A DNA stretch of 64,000 nucleotides, taken from NCBI RefSeq assembly GCF_023715105.1, contig NZ_JAMBNO010000001.1:283761-347760 (forward strand). The letters are read 5' to 3'. A model generated the notes under the pieces. That model was not told the origin of the DNA. It saw only the letters and a list, made by a program, of their open reading frames with translations, and made no database searches. Both the position numbers and the translations under genes were made by a program. Shown here piece by piece: positions 54,498 through 63,915 of this stretch. Each line of letters begins with the position of its first letter. Within the stretch, counting starts at the first letter, position 1. The stretch is from Hydrogenophaga intermedia. Lineage in GTDB: Bacteria > Pseudomonadota > Gammaproteobacteria > Burkholderiales > Burkholderiaceae_C.

Positions 54498-56405
54498 ATG
54501 CCCCAGATCACGCTCCCCGACGGCTCGCAACGCAGCTTCCCCGCGCCGGTCACCGTGGCCGACGTCGCCGCCTCCATTGGCGCGGGCCTGGCCAAGGCCG
54601 CGCTGGGCGGCAAGGTGGACGGCAAACTTGTCGACACCAGTTTCACCATCGAGCGCGATGCAGCGCTGTCCATCGTCACCGCCAAGGATGCCGATGGCCT
54701 GGAGATGATCCGCCACTCCACGGCCCACCTGCTGGCCTACGCGGTGAAGGAGCTGTACCCGGACGCGCAGGTCACCATCGGCCCCGTCATCGAGAACGGC
54801 TTCTACTACGACTTCTCCTACAAGCGCCCCTTCACGCCCGAGGATCTGGCCGCGATCGAAAAGCGCATGGCCGAGCTGGCCACCAAGGACGAAAAGGTGG
54901 AGCGCCGCGTGCTGCCGCGTGACGAGGCGGTGGCGCACTTCAAGGCCATGGGTGAGCACTACAAGGCCGAGATCATCGCGAGCATTCCGGCCAATGAGGA
55001 CGTGAGCCTGTACCGCGAGGGCGGCTTCGAGGACTTGTGCCGTGGCCCGCACGTGCCCAGCACGGGCAAGCTCAAGCATTTCAAGCTCATGAAGGTGGCC
55101 GGCGCCTACTGGCGCGGCGACCACCGCAACGAGATGCTGCAGCGTGTCTATGGCACGGCCTGGGCCAGCAAGGAAGACCTGCAGCAATACCTCACGATGC
55201 TGGAAGAGGCCGAGAAGCGCGATCACCGCAAGCTCGGCCGCGAGCTCGACCTGTTCCACCTGGACGAGCACAGCCCCGGCACGGTGTTCTGGCACCCCAA
55301 GGGCTGGACGCTGTGGCAGGAGGTGGAGCAGTACATGCGCTGCATCTATCGCGACAACGGCTACCAGGAGGTCAAGGGCCCGCAGATCCTGGACAAGGCG
55401 CTGTGGGAGAAGACCGGCCATTGGGAGAAGTATCGCGACAACATGTTCACGACCGAGAGCGAGAAGCGTGACTACGCCCTCAAGCCGATGAACTGCCCGG
55501 GCCACATTCTCATCTACAAGCAGGGCATCAAGAGCTACCGCGACCTGCCGCTGCGCTATGGCGAATTCGGCCAGTGCCACCGCAACGAGCCCACCGGCGG
55601 CCTGCACGGCATCATGCGCGTGCGCGCCTTCACGCAGGACGACGGCCACATCTTCTGCACCGAGGACATGATCCTCGACGAGTGCGTGGCGTACACGACC
55701 CTGCTGCAAAAGGTCTATGCCGACTTCGGCTTCAGCAACATCATCTACAAGGTCGCCACGCGCCCAGCCGCGCGTATCGGCTCGGACGAGAGCTGGGACA
55801 AGGCCGAGCACGCGCTGATGGAAAGCCTGCGCCGCTCGGGTTGCGAATTCGAGATCGCCCCCGGCGACGGCGCCTTCTACGGCCCGAAGATCGAATACAC
55901 GCTCAAGGACGCCATCGGCCGGCAGTGGCAGTGCGGCACCATGCAGGTCGATTTCTCCATGCCCGAGCGGCTGGATGCCGAGTACGTGGCCGAGGACGGC
56001 TCGCGCCAGCGCCCGGTCATGCTGCACCGCGCCATCGTGGGCAGTCTGGAGCGTTTCATCGGCATCCTGATCGAGCAGCACGCCGGCGCGCTGCCCGCCT
56101 GGCTGGCTCCCGTGCAGGTGGCGGTGCTCAACATCACGGATTCCCAAGCCGATTACTGTCGGGAAATCGCGAAATCTCTGCAGAATCAAGGGCTTAGGGT
56201 GACGACCGACCTGCGCAACGAGAAAATCACGTATAAAATACGGGAGCACGCGTTGCAAAAGCTGCCTTTCATTGCCGTTGTGGGCGACAAGGAGAAGGCT
56301 GCTGGTGCGGTGGCGGTGCGGGCCCGGGGTAACAAAGACCTCGGGGTCATGCCCCTGGAGGCCTTCTCCGAACTGGTGGCATCCGCGGTTTCATCCAAGG
56401 CTTGA
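54498..56405 (+). CDS. thrS: Threonyl-tRNA synthetase
   Basis: A 635-residue class II synthetase. An N-terminal TGS domain ([20 protein letters not shown]) is followed by the editing domain ([20 protein letters not shown]) and the catalytic core with the zinc-binding cysteine ([11 protein letters not shown]), [28 protein letters not shown] and the anticodon-binding domain. The ATG at 54498 gives the canonical N-terminus. It is first in the thrS-infC-rpmI-rplT-pheST-ihfA block. Upstream are a possible leader peptide, a stem structure and a terminator. Confidence 0.97.
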   Translation: MPQITLPDGSQRSFPAPVTVADVAASIGAGLAKAALGGKVDGKLVDTSFTIERDAALSIVTAKDADGLEMIRHSTAHLLAYAVKELYPDAQVTIGPVIENGFYYDFSYKRPFTPEDLAAIEKRMAELATKDEKVERRVLPRDEAVAHFKAMGEHYKAEIIASIPANEDVSLYREGGFEDLCRGPHVPSTGKLKHFKLMKVAGAYWRGDHRNEMLQRVYGTAWASKEDLQQYLTMLEEAEKRDHRKLGRELDLFHLDEHSPGTVFWHPKGWTLWQEVEQYMRCIYRDNGYQEVKGPQILDKALWEKTGHWEKYRDNMFTTESEKRDYALKPMNCPGHILIYKQGIKSYRDLPLRYGEFGQCHRNEPTGGLHGIMRVRAFTQDDGHIFCTEDMILDECVAYTTLLQKVYADFGFSNIIYKVATRPAARIGSDESWDKAEHALMESLRRSGCEFEIAPGDGAFYGPKIEYTLKDAIGRQWQCGTMQVDFSMPERLDAEYVAEDGSRQRPVMLHRAIVGSLERFIGILIEQHAGALPAWLAPVQVAVLNITDSQADYCREIAKSLQNQGLRVTTDLRNEKITYKIREHALQKLPFIAVVGDKEKAAGAVAVRARGNKDLGVMPLEAFSELVASAVSSKA

Positions 56406-56467
56406 GCGTCCTGCGACGCTCCCTCGATGCTTCCCCCGTACCCCTCGCGCTCGACACGTGCCAACCC

Positions 56468-56487
56468 GCGGCCGCAAGGCCGCTTTT
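56468..56487 (+). terminator. Terminator-like hairpin between thrS and infC
   Basis: GCGGCC-GCAA-GGCCGC followed by TTTT at 56484-56487. The stem is short, so readthrough into infC is likely. Confidence 0.6.
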
Positions 56488-56521
56488 GATTCCATCAACC
56501 GCCCCACGAAGGACGCACACC

Positions 56522-57130
56522 ATCGCTACCAACTTTCGCGACCGCCGCCAGCGTGAAGAACGCGCGCACCGCCTGAACCGGGAAATCATGGCCCCCGAGG
56601 TCCGCCTCAACGGCCCCGAGAACGAACCCCTGGGTATCGTCAGCCTGCAGGAAGCCCTGCGCATGGCTGGTGAACTCGATGTCGATCTGGTCGAGATTGC
56701 CGCCACCGCCAACCCGCCGGTGTGCCGCCTGATGGACTACGGCAAGTTCAAGTACCAGGAACAGAAGAAGGCGGCCGAAGCGAAAGCCAAGCAGACGGTC
56801 ATCGAGATCAAGGAAATCAAGTTCCGTCCGGGCACCGACGACGGCGACTACAACATCAAGATGCGCAACATCCGCCGCTTTCTTGATGAAGGCGACAAGT
56901 GCAAGATCACCTTGCGCTTTCGCGGTCGCGAGATCACGCACCAGGAACTGGGCCTGGCCCTGCTGGACCGCATCCGCAACGACCTGGGCGACCTGATCGT
57001 GGTGGAGCAGTTTCCCAAGCTCGAAGGCCGGCAGATGATCATGATGATCGCGCCGAGCCGCAAAAAGAGCGTGGCGCAGAACAAACCGGCCGAGGCGGCA
57101 ACGCCCGCGGCCACCCCTTCGGCGGCCTGA
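56522..57130 (+). CDS. infC: Translation initiation factor IF-3 (ATC start codon)
   Basis: IF-3 keeps ribosomal subunits apart and checks start codon and initiator tRNA. The family N-terminus [22 protein letters not shown] begins with an ATC codon at 56522, preceded at eight bases by AAGGA. An upstream in-frame start at 56402 would add 40 residues with no homology. Non-canonical AUU/AUC starts are characteristic of infC and underlie its autoregulation, because IF-3 discriminates against them. The protein is 202 residues with a linker at about 75-90 and an Ala/Pro-rich tail. Downstream are rpmI and rplT. Confidence 0.93.
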   Translation: MATNFRDRRQREERAHRLNREIMAPEVRLNGPENEPLGIVSLQEALRMAGELDVDLVEIAATANPPVCRLMDYGKFKYQEQKKAAEAKAKQTVIEIKEIKFRPGTDDGDYNIKMRNIRRFLDEGDKCKITLRFRGREITHQELGLALLDRIRNDLGDLIVVEQFPKLEGRQMIMMIAPSRKKSVAQNKPAEAATPAATPSAA

Positions 57131-57314
57131 GCCGGCGAAGGAAACCGATTGAACCGGTGGGGTTGGTCCCCCGCTGGTTCGAGGCGATGGCCGCAAGGCG
57201 ATCGCCGAACGCCAGGGCCGAAAGGCCCGGCGACAGAAGTGGCTCGGGGCCCATCAAGACCGTGATTCGTTTTCACGGGCGCCTCACGAGCACAAATCAA
57301 GAAGGAGCATTCCA

Positions 57315-57518
57315 ATGCCCAAGATGAAGACCAAGAGCAGCGCGAAGAAGCGTTTTCGCGTTCGTCCCGGTGGCACCGTCAAGCGCGGTCAAGCCTTCAA
57401 GCGTCACATCCTGACCAAGAAGACCACCAAGAACAAGCGCCACCTGCGGGGTGCGGTGAATGTGCATGAGACCAACATGGGTCACATGGCGCAGATGCTG
57501 CCCTTCGCCGGGCTGTAA
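57315..57518 (+). CDS. rpmI: Ribosomal protein bL35
   Basis: A 67-residue, strongly basic ribosomal protein: [20 protein letters not shown] at the start and a C-terminus [14 protein letters not shown]. It is preceded by GAAGGAGC and a 184-base leader after infC that contains small GC-rich hairpins but no gene. It is followed by rplT in the conserved order. Confidence 0.97.
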   Translation: MPKMKTKSSAKKRFRVRPGGTVKRGQAFKRHILTKKTTKNKRHLRGAVNVHETNMGHMAQMLPFAGL

Positions 57519-57555
57519 AGCCGGCTTGTAATCACGACGAACAAGGAGAAGCAAT

Positions 57556-57918
57556 ATGCCTCGCGTCAAACGTGGTGTCACGGCTCGCGCCCGACACAAG
57601 AAAGTCCTGGCCCTGGCCAAAGGTTTCCGCGGCCGTCGCGGCAACGTCTTCCGCATCGCCAAGCAGGCGGTGATGAAGGCGGGCCAATACGCCTACCGCG
57701 ATCGCCGCACCAAGAAGCGCGTGTTCCGCCAGCTGTGGATCGCGCGTATCAACGCCGGTGCACGCGCCTGCGGCCTGACGTACAGCCAGTTCGCCAACGG
57801 TTTGAAGAAGGCCCAGATCGAGATCGACCGCAAGGTCCTCGCCGACCTGGCCGTCAACGATCCCGCGGCCTTCGGCAGCATCGTGGAGCAGGTCAAGGCC
57901 AAGCTGGCTTCCGCTTGA
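57556..57918 (+). CDS. rplT: Ribosomal protein bL20
   Basis: A 120-residue ribosomal protein required for early 50S assembly: [20 protein letters not shown] start, then [21 protein letters not shown]20 commonly represses its own operon by binding upstream mRNA; the rpmI leader is the likely site here, but no pseudoknot was verified. AAGGAG lies upstream of the ATG. A terminator-like stem follows before pheS. Confidence 0.97.
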   Translation: MPRVKRGVTARARHKKVLALAKGFRGRRGNVFRIAKQAVMKAGQYAYRDRRTKKRVFRQLWIARINAGARACGLTYSQFANGLKKAQIEIDRKVLADLAVNDPAAFGSIVEQVKAKLASA

Positions 57919-57956
57919 TCCCCGGCCGGGCGGCTTGTCCGCCCGCGGCCGTTTGA

Positions 57957-58002
57957 AGGGGTTGAGGCTTGAGGGGTCACCCGCCAGCTTCAACCCTTTT
58001 TT
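57957..58002 (+). terminator. Terminator-like stem between rplT and pheS
   Basis: GGGGTTGA near 57958-57965 pairs with TTCAACCC at 57989-57996 (eight paired positions, one G-T-type), followed by six Ts. It lies 23 bases before pheS. E. coli pheST is attenuated; no Phe-rich leader peptide was found here. Confidence 0.6.
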
Positions 58003-58024
58003 CATTGCATCGGACATCCATCGC

Positions 58025-59077
58025 ATGAACGAGTTGGACACCCTGGTTGAGAGCGCGCGCGCCGACTTCGCACAGGCCACGACGCCGGTCGACCTGGAGA
58101 ACGCCAAGGCCCGCTACCTCGGCAAGGCCGGGCGCATCACCGAGCTCATGAAGGGCATGGGCGCGCTGTCGGTCGAGGAAAAGAAAACCCGCGGTGCCGC
58201 GATCAACGTGGCCAAGCAGGCCATCGAGACCGCGCTGACCGATCGCCGCCAGGCCCTGGCCGATGCCGAGCTGCAAGCCCAGCTCAAGGCCGAGGCGCTG
58301 GACGTGAGCCTGCCGGGCCGCCAGCGGGGCGTTGGGGGCCTTCACCCCGTGAGCCTCACGCTGGAGCGCATCGAGGCGATCTTCGGCTCCATGGGCTTCG
58401 AGGTGGCCGACGGGCCCGAGATCGAGTCCGACTGGTTCAACTTCACCGCATTGAACACGCCCGAGGACCACCCGGCGCGTTCCATGCACGACACTTTCTA
58501 CGTCGAAGGCGGCTCGGCCAAGGCGCCCAACCTGCTGCGCACCCACACCAGCCCGATGCAGATTCGCCACGCGGTGCAGCACGTCAAGCGCCACCGCGCC
58601 GCGCTTGATGCCGGGCAGGCCATGCCGGAGATCCGCGTCATCGCACCGGGCCGCACCTACAGGGTGGACAGCGACGCCACCCACTCGCCCATGTTCCACC
58701 AGTGCGAAGGCCTGTGGATCGGCGAGAACGTGAGCTTCAAGGACCTCAAGGTCGTCTTCACCGATTTCTGCCGCACCTTCTTCGAAAGCGACGATCTGGT
58801 GCTGCGTTTCCGGCCCAGCTTCTTCCCCTTCACCGAACCCAGTGCCGAGATCGACATCCAGTTCCAGAGCGGCCCGCTGGCCGGGCGCTGGCTCGAGGTC
58901 GCGGGCTCGGGCCAGGTGCACCCGAACGTGGTGCGCAACATGGGGCTCGACCCCGAACGCTACATCGGCTTTGCCTTCGGCATGGGGCCTGACCGCCTGA
59001 CCATGCTGCGCTACGGCGTCAACGACCTGCGCCTGTTCTTCGACGGCGACGTGCGTTTCCTGAGCCAGTTCCGATAA
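58025..59077 (+). CDS. pheS: Phenylalanyl-tRNA synthetase alpha subunit
   Basis: A 350-residue catalytic subunit. A coiled-coil N-terminus ([21 protein letters not shown]) binds tRNA. The class II core has [28 protein letters not shown], the motif 2 loop and the final [17 protein letters not shown], which binds ATP. The Phe-pocket alanine (in GFAFGMG) is in the usual place. The ATG at 58025 is chosen over an earlier in-frame codon at 57935 that would read through the terminator-like stem. pheT follows after 25 bases. Confidence 0.97.
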   Translation: MNELDTLVESARADFAQATTPVDLENAKARYLGKAGRITELMKGMGALSVEEKKTRGAAINVAKQAIETALTDRRQALADAELQAQLKAEALDVSLPGRQRGVGGLHPVSLTLERIEAIFGSMGFEVADGPEIESDWFNFTALNTPEDHPARSMHDTFYVEGGSAKAPNLLRTHTSPMQIRHAVQHVKRHRAALDAGQAMPEIRVIAPGRTYRVDSDATHSPMFHQCEGLWIGENVSFKDLKVVFTDFCRTFFESDDLVLRFRPSFFPFTEPSAEIDIQFQSGPLAGRWLEVAGSGQVHPNVVRNMGLDPERYIGFAFGMGPDRLTMLRYGVNDLRLFFDGDVRFLSQFR

Positions 59078-59102
59078 GCCCGTCTGCCAAACAGCAAACA
59101 CC

Positions 59103-61523
59103 ATGCAATTCCCCGAATCCTGGCTGCGCGCCTTCTGCAACCCGCCGCTGAGCAGCCAGCAACTCGCCGACACACTCACCATGGCCGGGCTCGAGGTCGA
59201 GGAGCTGCGCCCGGTTGCGCCGCCGTTCGCCAAGGTGGTCGTGGGCGAGATCAAGGCCGCCGAACAGCACCCCAACGCCGATCGCCTGCGCGTGTGCCAG
59301 GTCGACGTGGGGCAGGGCGCCTTGCTCAACATCGTGTGCGGTGCGCCCAACGCACGCGTGGGCATCAAGGTGCCTTGTGCGATGGTGGGTGCCGTGCTGC
59401 CCCCCGCAGACGACGGAAAACCATTCGAAATCAAGCTTGGCAAGCTGCGCGGCGTGGAAAGCCAGGGCATGCTGTGCTCGGCGCGCGAACTCAAGCTCTC
59501 CGAAGACCACGGTGGCCTGCTGGAGTTGGCCGCCGACGCCGTGGTTGGCCGCGACATCCGCGAGCAGCTTGCGCTGGACGACATGCTGTTCACGCTCAAG
59601 CTCACGCCCAACCTGGCGCATTGCCTGAGCGTGTACGGCATCGCGCGCGAACTGTCCGCCATCACGGGCGCGCCCCTGAAGGTCCCGTCGTTCCCCGCCG
59701 CGCCGGTGGCGCTGAACGACAAGCTGCCGGTGCGCGTGGACGCGCCCGATCTCTGCGGCCGATTCAGCGGCCGCGTGGTGCGCGGCGTGAACACGCAGGC
59801 GCAGACGCCCGCCTGGATGGTCGAGCGCCTCGCACGTTGCGGCCAGCGCAGCGTCTCGCCGCTGGTGGACATCTCCAACTACGTGATGTTCGAGTTCGGC
59901 CGTCCCTCGCACATCTTCGACCTCGACAAGATCCACGGCGGCCTGCAAGTGCGCTGGGGCCGTGCGGACGAATCCCTCAAGCTGCTCAACGGCAACACCA
60001 TCACGGTCGATGGCGAAGTCGGCGTCATCGCCGACGAGCAGGCCGTCGAGTCGCTCGCGGGCATCATGGGTGGCGACGCCACCGCGGTGTCTGACGACAC
60101 GAAGAACATCTACATCGAGGCCGCGTTCTGGTGGCCCAAGGCCATCGCCGGCCGTTCGCGTCGCTACAACTTCAGCACCGACGCCGGCCACCGCTTCGAG
60201 CGCGGCGTCGATCCGTCGACCACGGTCGAGCACATCGAACACATCACACGCCTGGTGCTCGAGATCTGCGGCGGCCAGGCCGGGCCGATCGATGACCACG
60301 TGATCCACGTGCCGCAGGCAAAGCCGGTCACGCTGCGCGTGGCGCGTGCGGCCAAGGTCATCGGCATGCCCGTCACGCAGGCGCAGTGCGTGGACGCGCT
60401 GCGGCGCCTGGGCCTGGCGGTGCAGGAGGGGCAGGGCACGGTCACCGTCACCCCGCCGCCGCACCGCTTCGATCTGCAGATCGAGGAAGACCTGATCGAA
60501 GAGGTGGTGCGACTGATCGGCTACGAACAGTTGCCCACCACGCCGCCGCTGGCACCCATCACCGCGAAGATCCGCCCCGAATCGCGCCGCGGGCCGTTCG
60601 CGCTGCGCCGCCAACTGGCCCAACTCGGCTACCAGGAAACCATCAACTTCAGCTTCGTCGAAGCGCGCTGGGAGCACGAGCTCGCGGGCAACCCCGATCC
60701 GATCAAGCTGCTCAACCCGATCGCGAGCCAGATGAGCGTCATGCGCTCCTCGCTCGTGGGCAGCCTGGTCGCCGCGCTCAAGTTCAACCTCGATCGCCGC
60801 GCCGAGCGTGTTCGCCTGTTCGAGATCGGCCGCGTGTTCCGCAAGGACGCTTCGGTGCCCGACAGCGACACCAGCGTGGCCGGCTTTGACCAACCCATGC
60901 GCGTGGCCGGCCTGGCCGGTGGGCCGGTGAACGCGCTCCAATGGGGCGAGGCCGAGCGGGTGGTCGACTTCTACGACGCCAAGGGCGACGTGGAGGCCCT
61001 GCTGGCACCGCGCCGAGCCGAGTTCCGCGCGGCCGAGCACCCGGCGCTGCACCCGGGCCGCTGCGCTGCGGTCTGGCTCGACGGCCGCTGCGTCGGCCAC
61101 GTGGGCGAATTGCACCCGCGCTGGCGCCAGGCCTACGACCTGCCGAGCGCGCCGGTGCTGTTCGAACTCGAACTCGACGCCGTGCTGGCGCGCACCGTGC
61201 CTGCCTTCCAGGCCGTGAGCCGCCACCAGCCCGTCGAGCGCGACCTCGCCATCGTGGTGAACGAGTCGGTCACGCACGACGCGGTGATGGCGGCGATCCG
61301 CTCCGCCGGCGGCGAGTGGCTGCGCGACGCCGTGCTCTTTGACGTCTATCGCCCCAGGAAGGGCGCCCCGGCCGGCAGCCTGTCGGCCGATGAGAAGAGC
61401 CTGGCGGTTCGCCTCGTGCTCAACCGCGACGACGCTACACTGACCGAAGAACAGATCGAGGCCACCGTGGCGGCAGTGCTCGCCGCGCTGCAGCAGCGCA
61501 CGGGCGCGCGCTTGCGCACCTGA
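59103..61523 (+). CDS. pheT: Phenylalanyl-tRNA synthetase beta subunit
   Basis: An 806-residue subunit for tRNA binding and editing. An N-terminal OB-type tRNA-binding domain (about residues 40-150: VVVGEIKAAEQHPNADRLRVC) is followed by the B3/B4 editing region (SPLVDISNYVMFEFGRPSHIFDLDKI), the B5 domain and the C-terminal ferredoxin-like anticodon-binding domain (SRHQPVERDLAIVVNESV). The length is normal. It completes the alpha2beta2 enzyme with pheS and is 35 bases from ihfA. Confidence 0.97.
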   Translation: MQFPESWLRAFCNPPLSSQQLADTLTMAGLEVEELRPVAPPFAKVVVGEIKAAEQHPNADRLRVCQVDVGQGALLNIVCGAPNARVGIKVPCAMVGAVLPPADDGKPFEIKLGKLRGVESQGMLCSARELKLSEDHGGLLELAADAVVGRDIREQLALDDMLFTLKLTPNLAHCLSVYGIARELSAITGAPLKVPSFPAAPVALNDKLPVRVDAPDLCGRFSGRVVRGVNTQAQTPAWMVERLARCGQRSVSPLVDISNYVMFEFGRPSHIFDLDKIHGGLQVRWGRADESLKLLNGNTITVDGEVGVIADEQAVESLAGIMGGDATAVSDDTKNIYIEAAFWWPKAIAGRSRRYNFSTDAGHRFERGVDPSTTVEHIEHITRLVLEICGGQAGPIDDHVIHVPQAKPVTLRVARAAKVIGMPVTQAQCVDALRRLGLAVQEGQGTVTVTPPPHRFDLQIEEDLIEEVVRLIGYEQLPTTPPLAPITAKIRPESRRGPFALRRQLAQLGYQETINFSFVEARWEHELAGNPDPIKLLNPIASQMSVMRSSLVGSLVAALKFNLDRRAERVRLFEIGRVFRKDASVPDSDTSVAGFDQPMRVAGLAGGPVNALQWGEAERVVDFYDAKGDVEALLAPRRAEFRAAEHPALHPGRCAAVWLDGRCVGHVGELHPRWRQAYDLPSAPVLFELELDAVLARTVPAFQAVSRHQPVERDLAIVVNESVTHDAVMAAIRSAGGEWLRDAVLFDVYRPRKGAPAGSLSADEKSLAVRLVLNRDDATLTEEQIEATVAAVLAALQQRTGARLRT

Positions 61524-61558
61524 CCGCCCGGCCCCAACGCATCCCAAGGAGATCCCGC

Positions 61559-61885
61559 ATGGAACTGGCCGTCGAAAGCCTCGAAACCCCGGCCCTGACC
61601 AAAGCGCAACTGGCCGAACTGTTGTTCGACCAGATCGGCCTGAACAAACGCGAGTCGAAGGACATGATCGATGCCTTCTTCGACCTGATCACCGAAAGCC
61701 TGGTCAACGGCACCGACGTCAAGATCTCCGGTTTCGGCAATTTCCAGATCCGCACCAAGGCGGCCCGCCCGGGCCGCAACCCGCGCACCGGCGAACCGGT
61801 GGCCATCGAGGCGCGTCGCGTGGTCACGTTCCACGCCAGCCCCAAGCTCAAGGAGCAGGTGCAGGCTGCGGTCATCGGCGATTGA
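61559..61885 (+). CDS. ihfA: Integration host factor alpha subunit
   Basis: A 108-residue DNA-bending protein with the IHF alpha core ALTKAQLAELLFDQIGLNKRES and the clasping arm GFGNFQIRTKAARPGRNPRTGEP. It is a little longer at the N-terminus than the 99 residues of E. coli. Position after pheT is conserved and distinguishes it from HU (15200). Co-transcription with pheST and the MerR-type gene is likely. Confidence 0.95.
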   Translation: MELAVESLETPALTKAQLAELLFDQIGLNKRESKDMIDAFFDLITESLVNGTDVKISGFGNFQIRTKAARPGRNPRTGEPVAIEARRVVTFHASPKLKEQVQAAVIGD

Positions 61886-62008
61886 GCGCCGTTCGTACCT
61901 CCCCTTGGGGATTGGTTACAACATATCTCACGAAAACCCGGGTGCCCGCCACCGGGCGAACGGTACTTAGAGTAAATTCAAGGTTCGGTTTCTACCGCCT
62001 TGATTTAC

Positions 62009-62452
62009 ATGGAGAATTCTCTCCCTCCCATTCCAGCCAAACGCTACTTCACGATCGGTGAGGTCGGGGAGCTGTGCGGCGTGAAACCGCACGTGCTGCG
62101 CTACTGGGAACAGGAATTCACCCAGCTGCGGCCCATGAAGCGCCGCGGCAACCGGCGCTACTACCAGCACCACGAGGTGCTGATGATCCGGCGCATCCGC
62201 GAGTTGCTCTACGAGCAGGGCTTCACCATCAGCGGAGCACGCAACAAGCTGCAGGAGCTCGCGCAGAACGAGCGCGACAAGCGCCGCCGCGACGACGACG
62301 AGGCCATCGACGTGATCGACCTCGACGCGGTGATCCACGAAGATGACACGGTGGTGGTGTCCGCCACCGTGGCGGCACCGCCTGTGCAGACCACGTTGCT
62401 GGGCGAGGTGCGCCGCGAACTGCTCGAGATTCGCGAGCTGCTGCGCTTCTGA
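62009..62452 (+). CDS. MerR-family regulator of the ihfA-linked type
   Basis: A 147-residue protein with a MerR DNA-binding domain (YFTIGEVGELCGVKPHVLRYW, about residues 14-34; RRYYQHHEVLMIRRIRELLYEQGF). The C-terminal part is acidic and lacks the metal-binding cysteines of MerR, CueR or ZntR. It occurs downstream of ihfA across many beta- and gammaproteobacteria. ATG at 62009 is the start, with a TTG nine bases upstream. The target is unknown. Confidence 0.88.
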   Translation: MENSLPPIPAKRYFTIGEVGELCGVKPHVLRYWEQEFTQLRPMKRRGNRRYYQHHEVLMIRRIRELLYEQGFTISGARNKLQELAQNERDKRRRDDDEAIDVIDLDAVIHEDDTVVVSATVAAPPVQTTLLGEVRRELLEIRELLRF

Positions 62453-62478
62453 GTCCGGGAAGCCCTCGCTTTGCTGGC

Positions 62479-62484
62479 TATAAT
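62479..62484 (+). promoter_or_regulatory. -10 element of tRNA-Pro promoter
   Basis: Perfect TATAAT 12 bases before the tRNA 5' end. No strong -35 is seen. Confidence 0.6.
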
Positions 62485-62495
62485 GCAAGGCTTGT

Positions 62496-62572
62496 CGGCG
62501 TGTAGCGCAGCCTGGTAGCGCACTTGCATGGGGTGCAAGGGGTCGCGAGTTCGAATCCCGCCACGCCGACCA
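62496..62572 (+). tRNA. tRNA-Pro (anticodon GGG)
   Basis: Acceptor CGGCGTG pairs with CACGCCG, then A and CCA. The anticodon loop ATGGGGT in stem CTTGC/GCAAG gives GGG, reading CCC. The length is 77 bases. Confidence 0.97.
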
Positions 62573-62627
62573 TTACACGGGAAACCCGCTGTTCGAAAGA
62601 GCCTAGCCGTTCGGTTAAGGGGTTGAT

Positions 62628-62652
62628 AACGACCACTTCGGTGGTCGTTTTT
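62628..62652 (+). terminator. Terminator after tRNA-Pro
   Basis: AACGACCAC-TTCG-GTGGTCGTT followed by TTT: a perfect 9-bp stem with a stable TTCG loop. Confidence 0.88.
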
Positions 62653-62692
62653 CATTGCAGGACAACGACTTAGAGAGCCCACTGCTGACCAA

Positions 62693-62719
62693 GAAAAAGC
62701 GCCGGACAAGTCCGGCGCT
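62693..62719 (-). terminator. Terminator of the flavoprotein/HNH unit
   Basis: AGCGCCGGAC/GTCCGGCGCT (62698-62719) is a 10-bp perfect inverted repeat. On the minus strand it is followed by TTTTTC, so it should end transcripts coming from the gene at 62829-63380. Confidence 0.8.
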
Positions 62720-62828
62720 AAGTGCTTGAATCAGCTGAAGATTTCCGCCTAGTCTGTTCGCTTAGCAACTCCTTTATGGAACGGCTAGCGAAAGAGCAGC
62801 GGGTTTTTTCTTTTGTGTTGACCGTTTT

Positions 62829-63380
62829 TCAGGGCACGAGCCACTGCACCTGTGTGCCTTCGATGCGCGCGCGGCGGTGCCCGGCGCGATCGAGCATCAA
62901 CCAGTCCATGGCTTGCACGGCGATCTCCACCACCGCCAGATGGTGGTTGGTCGCGGTGGCGGGCGCGTCGCCATCGAGCACATGGCCGGGCGGTCGGGCC
63001 GAGAGGTAATCACCTGCTGCTGGCGACGTGCGCACGCGGGCCCAGGCCGCTTCAACGGCCGGCCCGTCTGTCATCACGCGGGCCGTCCCTTCTGCACGCA
63101 GTTGCCAGCCCAGGCGGGCGCTCCAGAACAGCAGTGTGGCCCGGGGTTGTGCGCGCAACTCGGCGCATTTGGGGCTGCGGGCGTCGGTGAAGAAGCTGAG
63201 CGTGCCGCTGTCGCGCGCGGCCTGACGCAGCACCACGGTGCGGGCCTGCGCGTGTCCCAGCGCGTTCACCGTGGCCAGCACCGGGGTGCGCCATTCGTGG
63301 TGCTTGTCGAGCGGGGCGCGCTGCAAGGCCTGCCAGACCAGCGTGGGCAAGGTCTCGGCGGTGATGGCGGTCACCGTCAT
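62829..63380 (-). CDS. Pyridoxamine 5'-phosphate oxidase-family flavoprotein
   Basis: A 183-residue FMN-binding split-barrel protein. The segments RTPVLATVNALGHAQARTVVLR and SLSFFTDARSPKCAELRAQ are typical of the family, and LLFWSARLGWQLRAEGTARV follows. It resembles general Alr4036-type PNPOx-like proteins more than the PdxH that makes pyridoxal phosphate, because the C-terminal substrate-binding tail of PdxH is absent. Its ATG overlaps the stop codon of the HNH gene by four bases. Substrate is unknown. Confidence 0.82.
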   Translation of the reverse strand: MTVTAITAETLPTLVWQALQRAPLDKHHEWRTPVLATVNALGHAQARTVVLRQAARDSGTLSFFTDARSPKCAELRAQPRATLLFWSARLGWQLRAEGTARVMTDGPAVEAAWARVRTSPAAGDYLSARPPGHVLDGDAPATATNHHLAVVEIAVQAMDWLMLDRAGHRRARIEGTQVQWLVP

Positions 63381-63814
63381 GCGCCCGACTCCAGGCCCCG
63401 CCCTTCGCGCAGGCGCTGGCTCTTGCGTGTGCGTTCCATGAAGTCGGGTGGTTTGCGCCGCACCCAGGCCACGAAGCGGGCCACCTCGGGGTGTGCCAGC
63501 AGGGCGTCAACGGTGGCATAGCGCCGCGCGAGCTCGGTCTCGGTGAACAGGGCATGGATCTGCCGGTGGCAGATGCGGTGCAGGTATTCGGTGTGGCGAC
63601 CTCCCTCGCTGCGGGGGATCAGGTGATGGGCGTCGCGCTGCGCTGGCGGAATGGGCCGCTGGCAAAGGGGGCAGAGCAGGGGGCCTTGCCCGTCGGGCAG
63701 GGCGTCCAGGCGTTCGGCCAACAGCTGGCGTCGGATACGGCCGGCCACGTTCAGTCCCACGGATTCGACGCAGTCATCGGGCGATGCTAGCGATGCCGCC
63801 TTGGTCGGGAACAT
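63377..63814 (-). CDS. HNH endonuclease-domain protein
   Basis: A 145-residue protein (from ATG 63814) with a zinc-finger HNH fold: CPLCQRPIPPAQRDAHHLIP, then HTEYLHRICHRQIHALFTETEL. Two CxxC/CxxH-type pairs and the His-His motif are visible. Such short HNH proteins are common in betaproteobacteria and generally uncharacterised. The reading frame stays open to 63940, but that part lies in the probable end of an insertion element, so the later start is preferred. It is translationally coupled with the flavoprotein gene. Confidence 0.8.
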   Translation of the reverse strand: MFPTKAASLASPDDCVESVGLNVAGRIRRQLLAERLDALPDGQGPLLCPLCQRPIPPAQRDAHHLIPRSEGGRHTEYLHRICHRQIHALFTETELARRYATVDALLAHPEVARFVAWVRRKPPDFMERTRKSQRLREGRGLESGA

Positions 63815-63878
63815 TGCTCGGATTCTGCCGGCCGGGCTGGACAGCGATGGCCTGTCTCTATACTGTATATACGTAAGG

Positions 63879-63907
63879 GGTATCCGCTTAGCTCCAGTTC
63901 GGATACC
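63879..63907. repeat. Inverted repeat beside the IS1595-like gene
   Basis: GGTATCCG at 63879-63886 and CGGATACC at 63900-63907, perfect 8-bp arms with a 13-base spacer. It is just upstream of the transposase start and may be part of the element's terminal/promoter region. Confidence 0.5.
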
Positions 63908-63915
63908 ATCACTGG

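Larger units (their letters stand above)
62573..62828. other. Lower-GC spacer after tRNA-Pro
   Basis: 256 bases without a gene. It holds the tRNA terminator (62628-62652), a minus-strand terminator (62693-62719) and an imperfect hairpin near 62758-62800. No attachment-site duplication of the tRNA 3' end was found within the window. Confidence 0.6.

Noticed and set aside
57957..58024. Phe-rich leader peptide for pheST attenuation
   Set aside because: No short frame with clustered Phe codons precedes the terminator-like stem.
62573..62828. tRNA-Pro as integration site of a genomic island
   Set aside because: No direct repeat of the tRNA 3' end and no integrase in the window; the lower-GC spacer alone is not sufficient.
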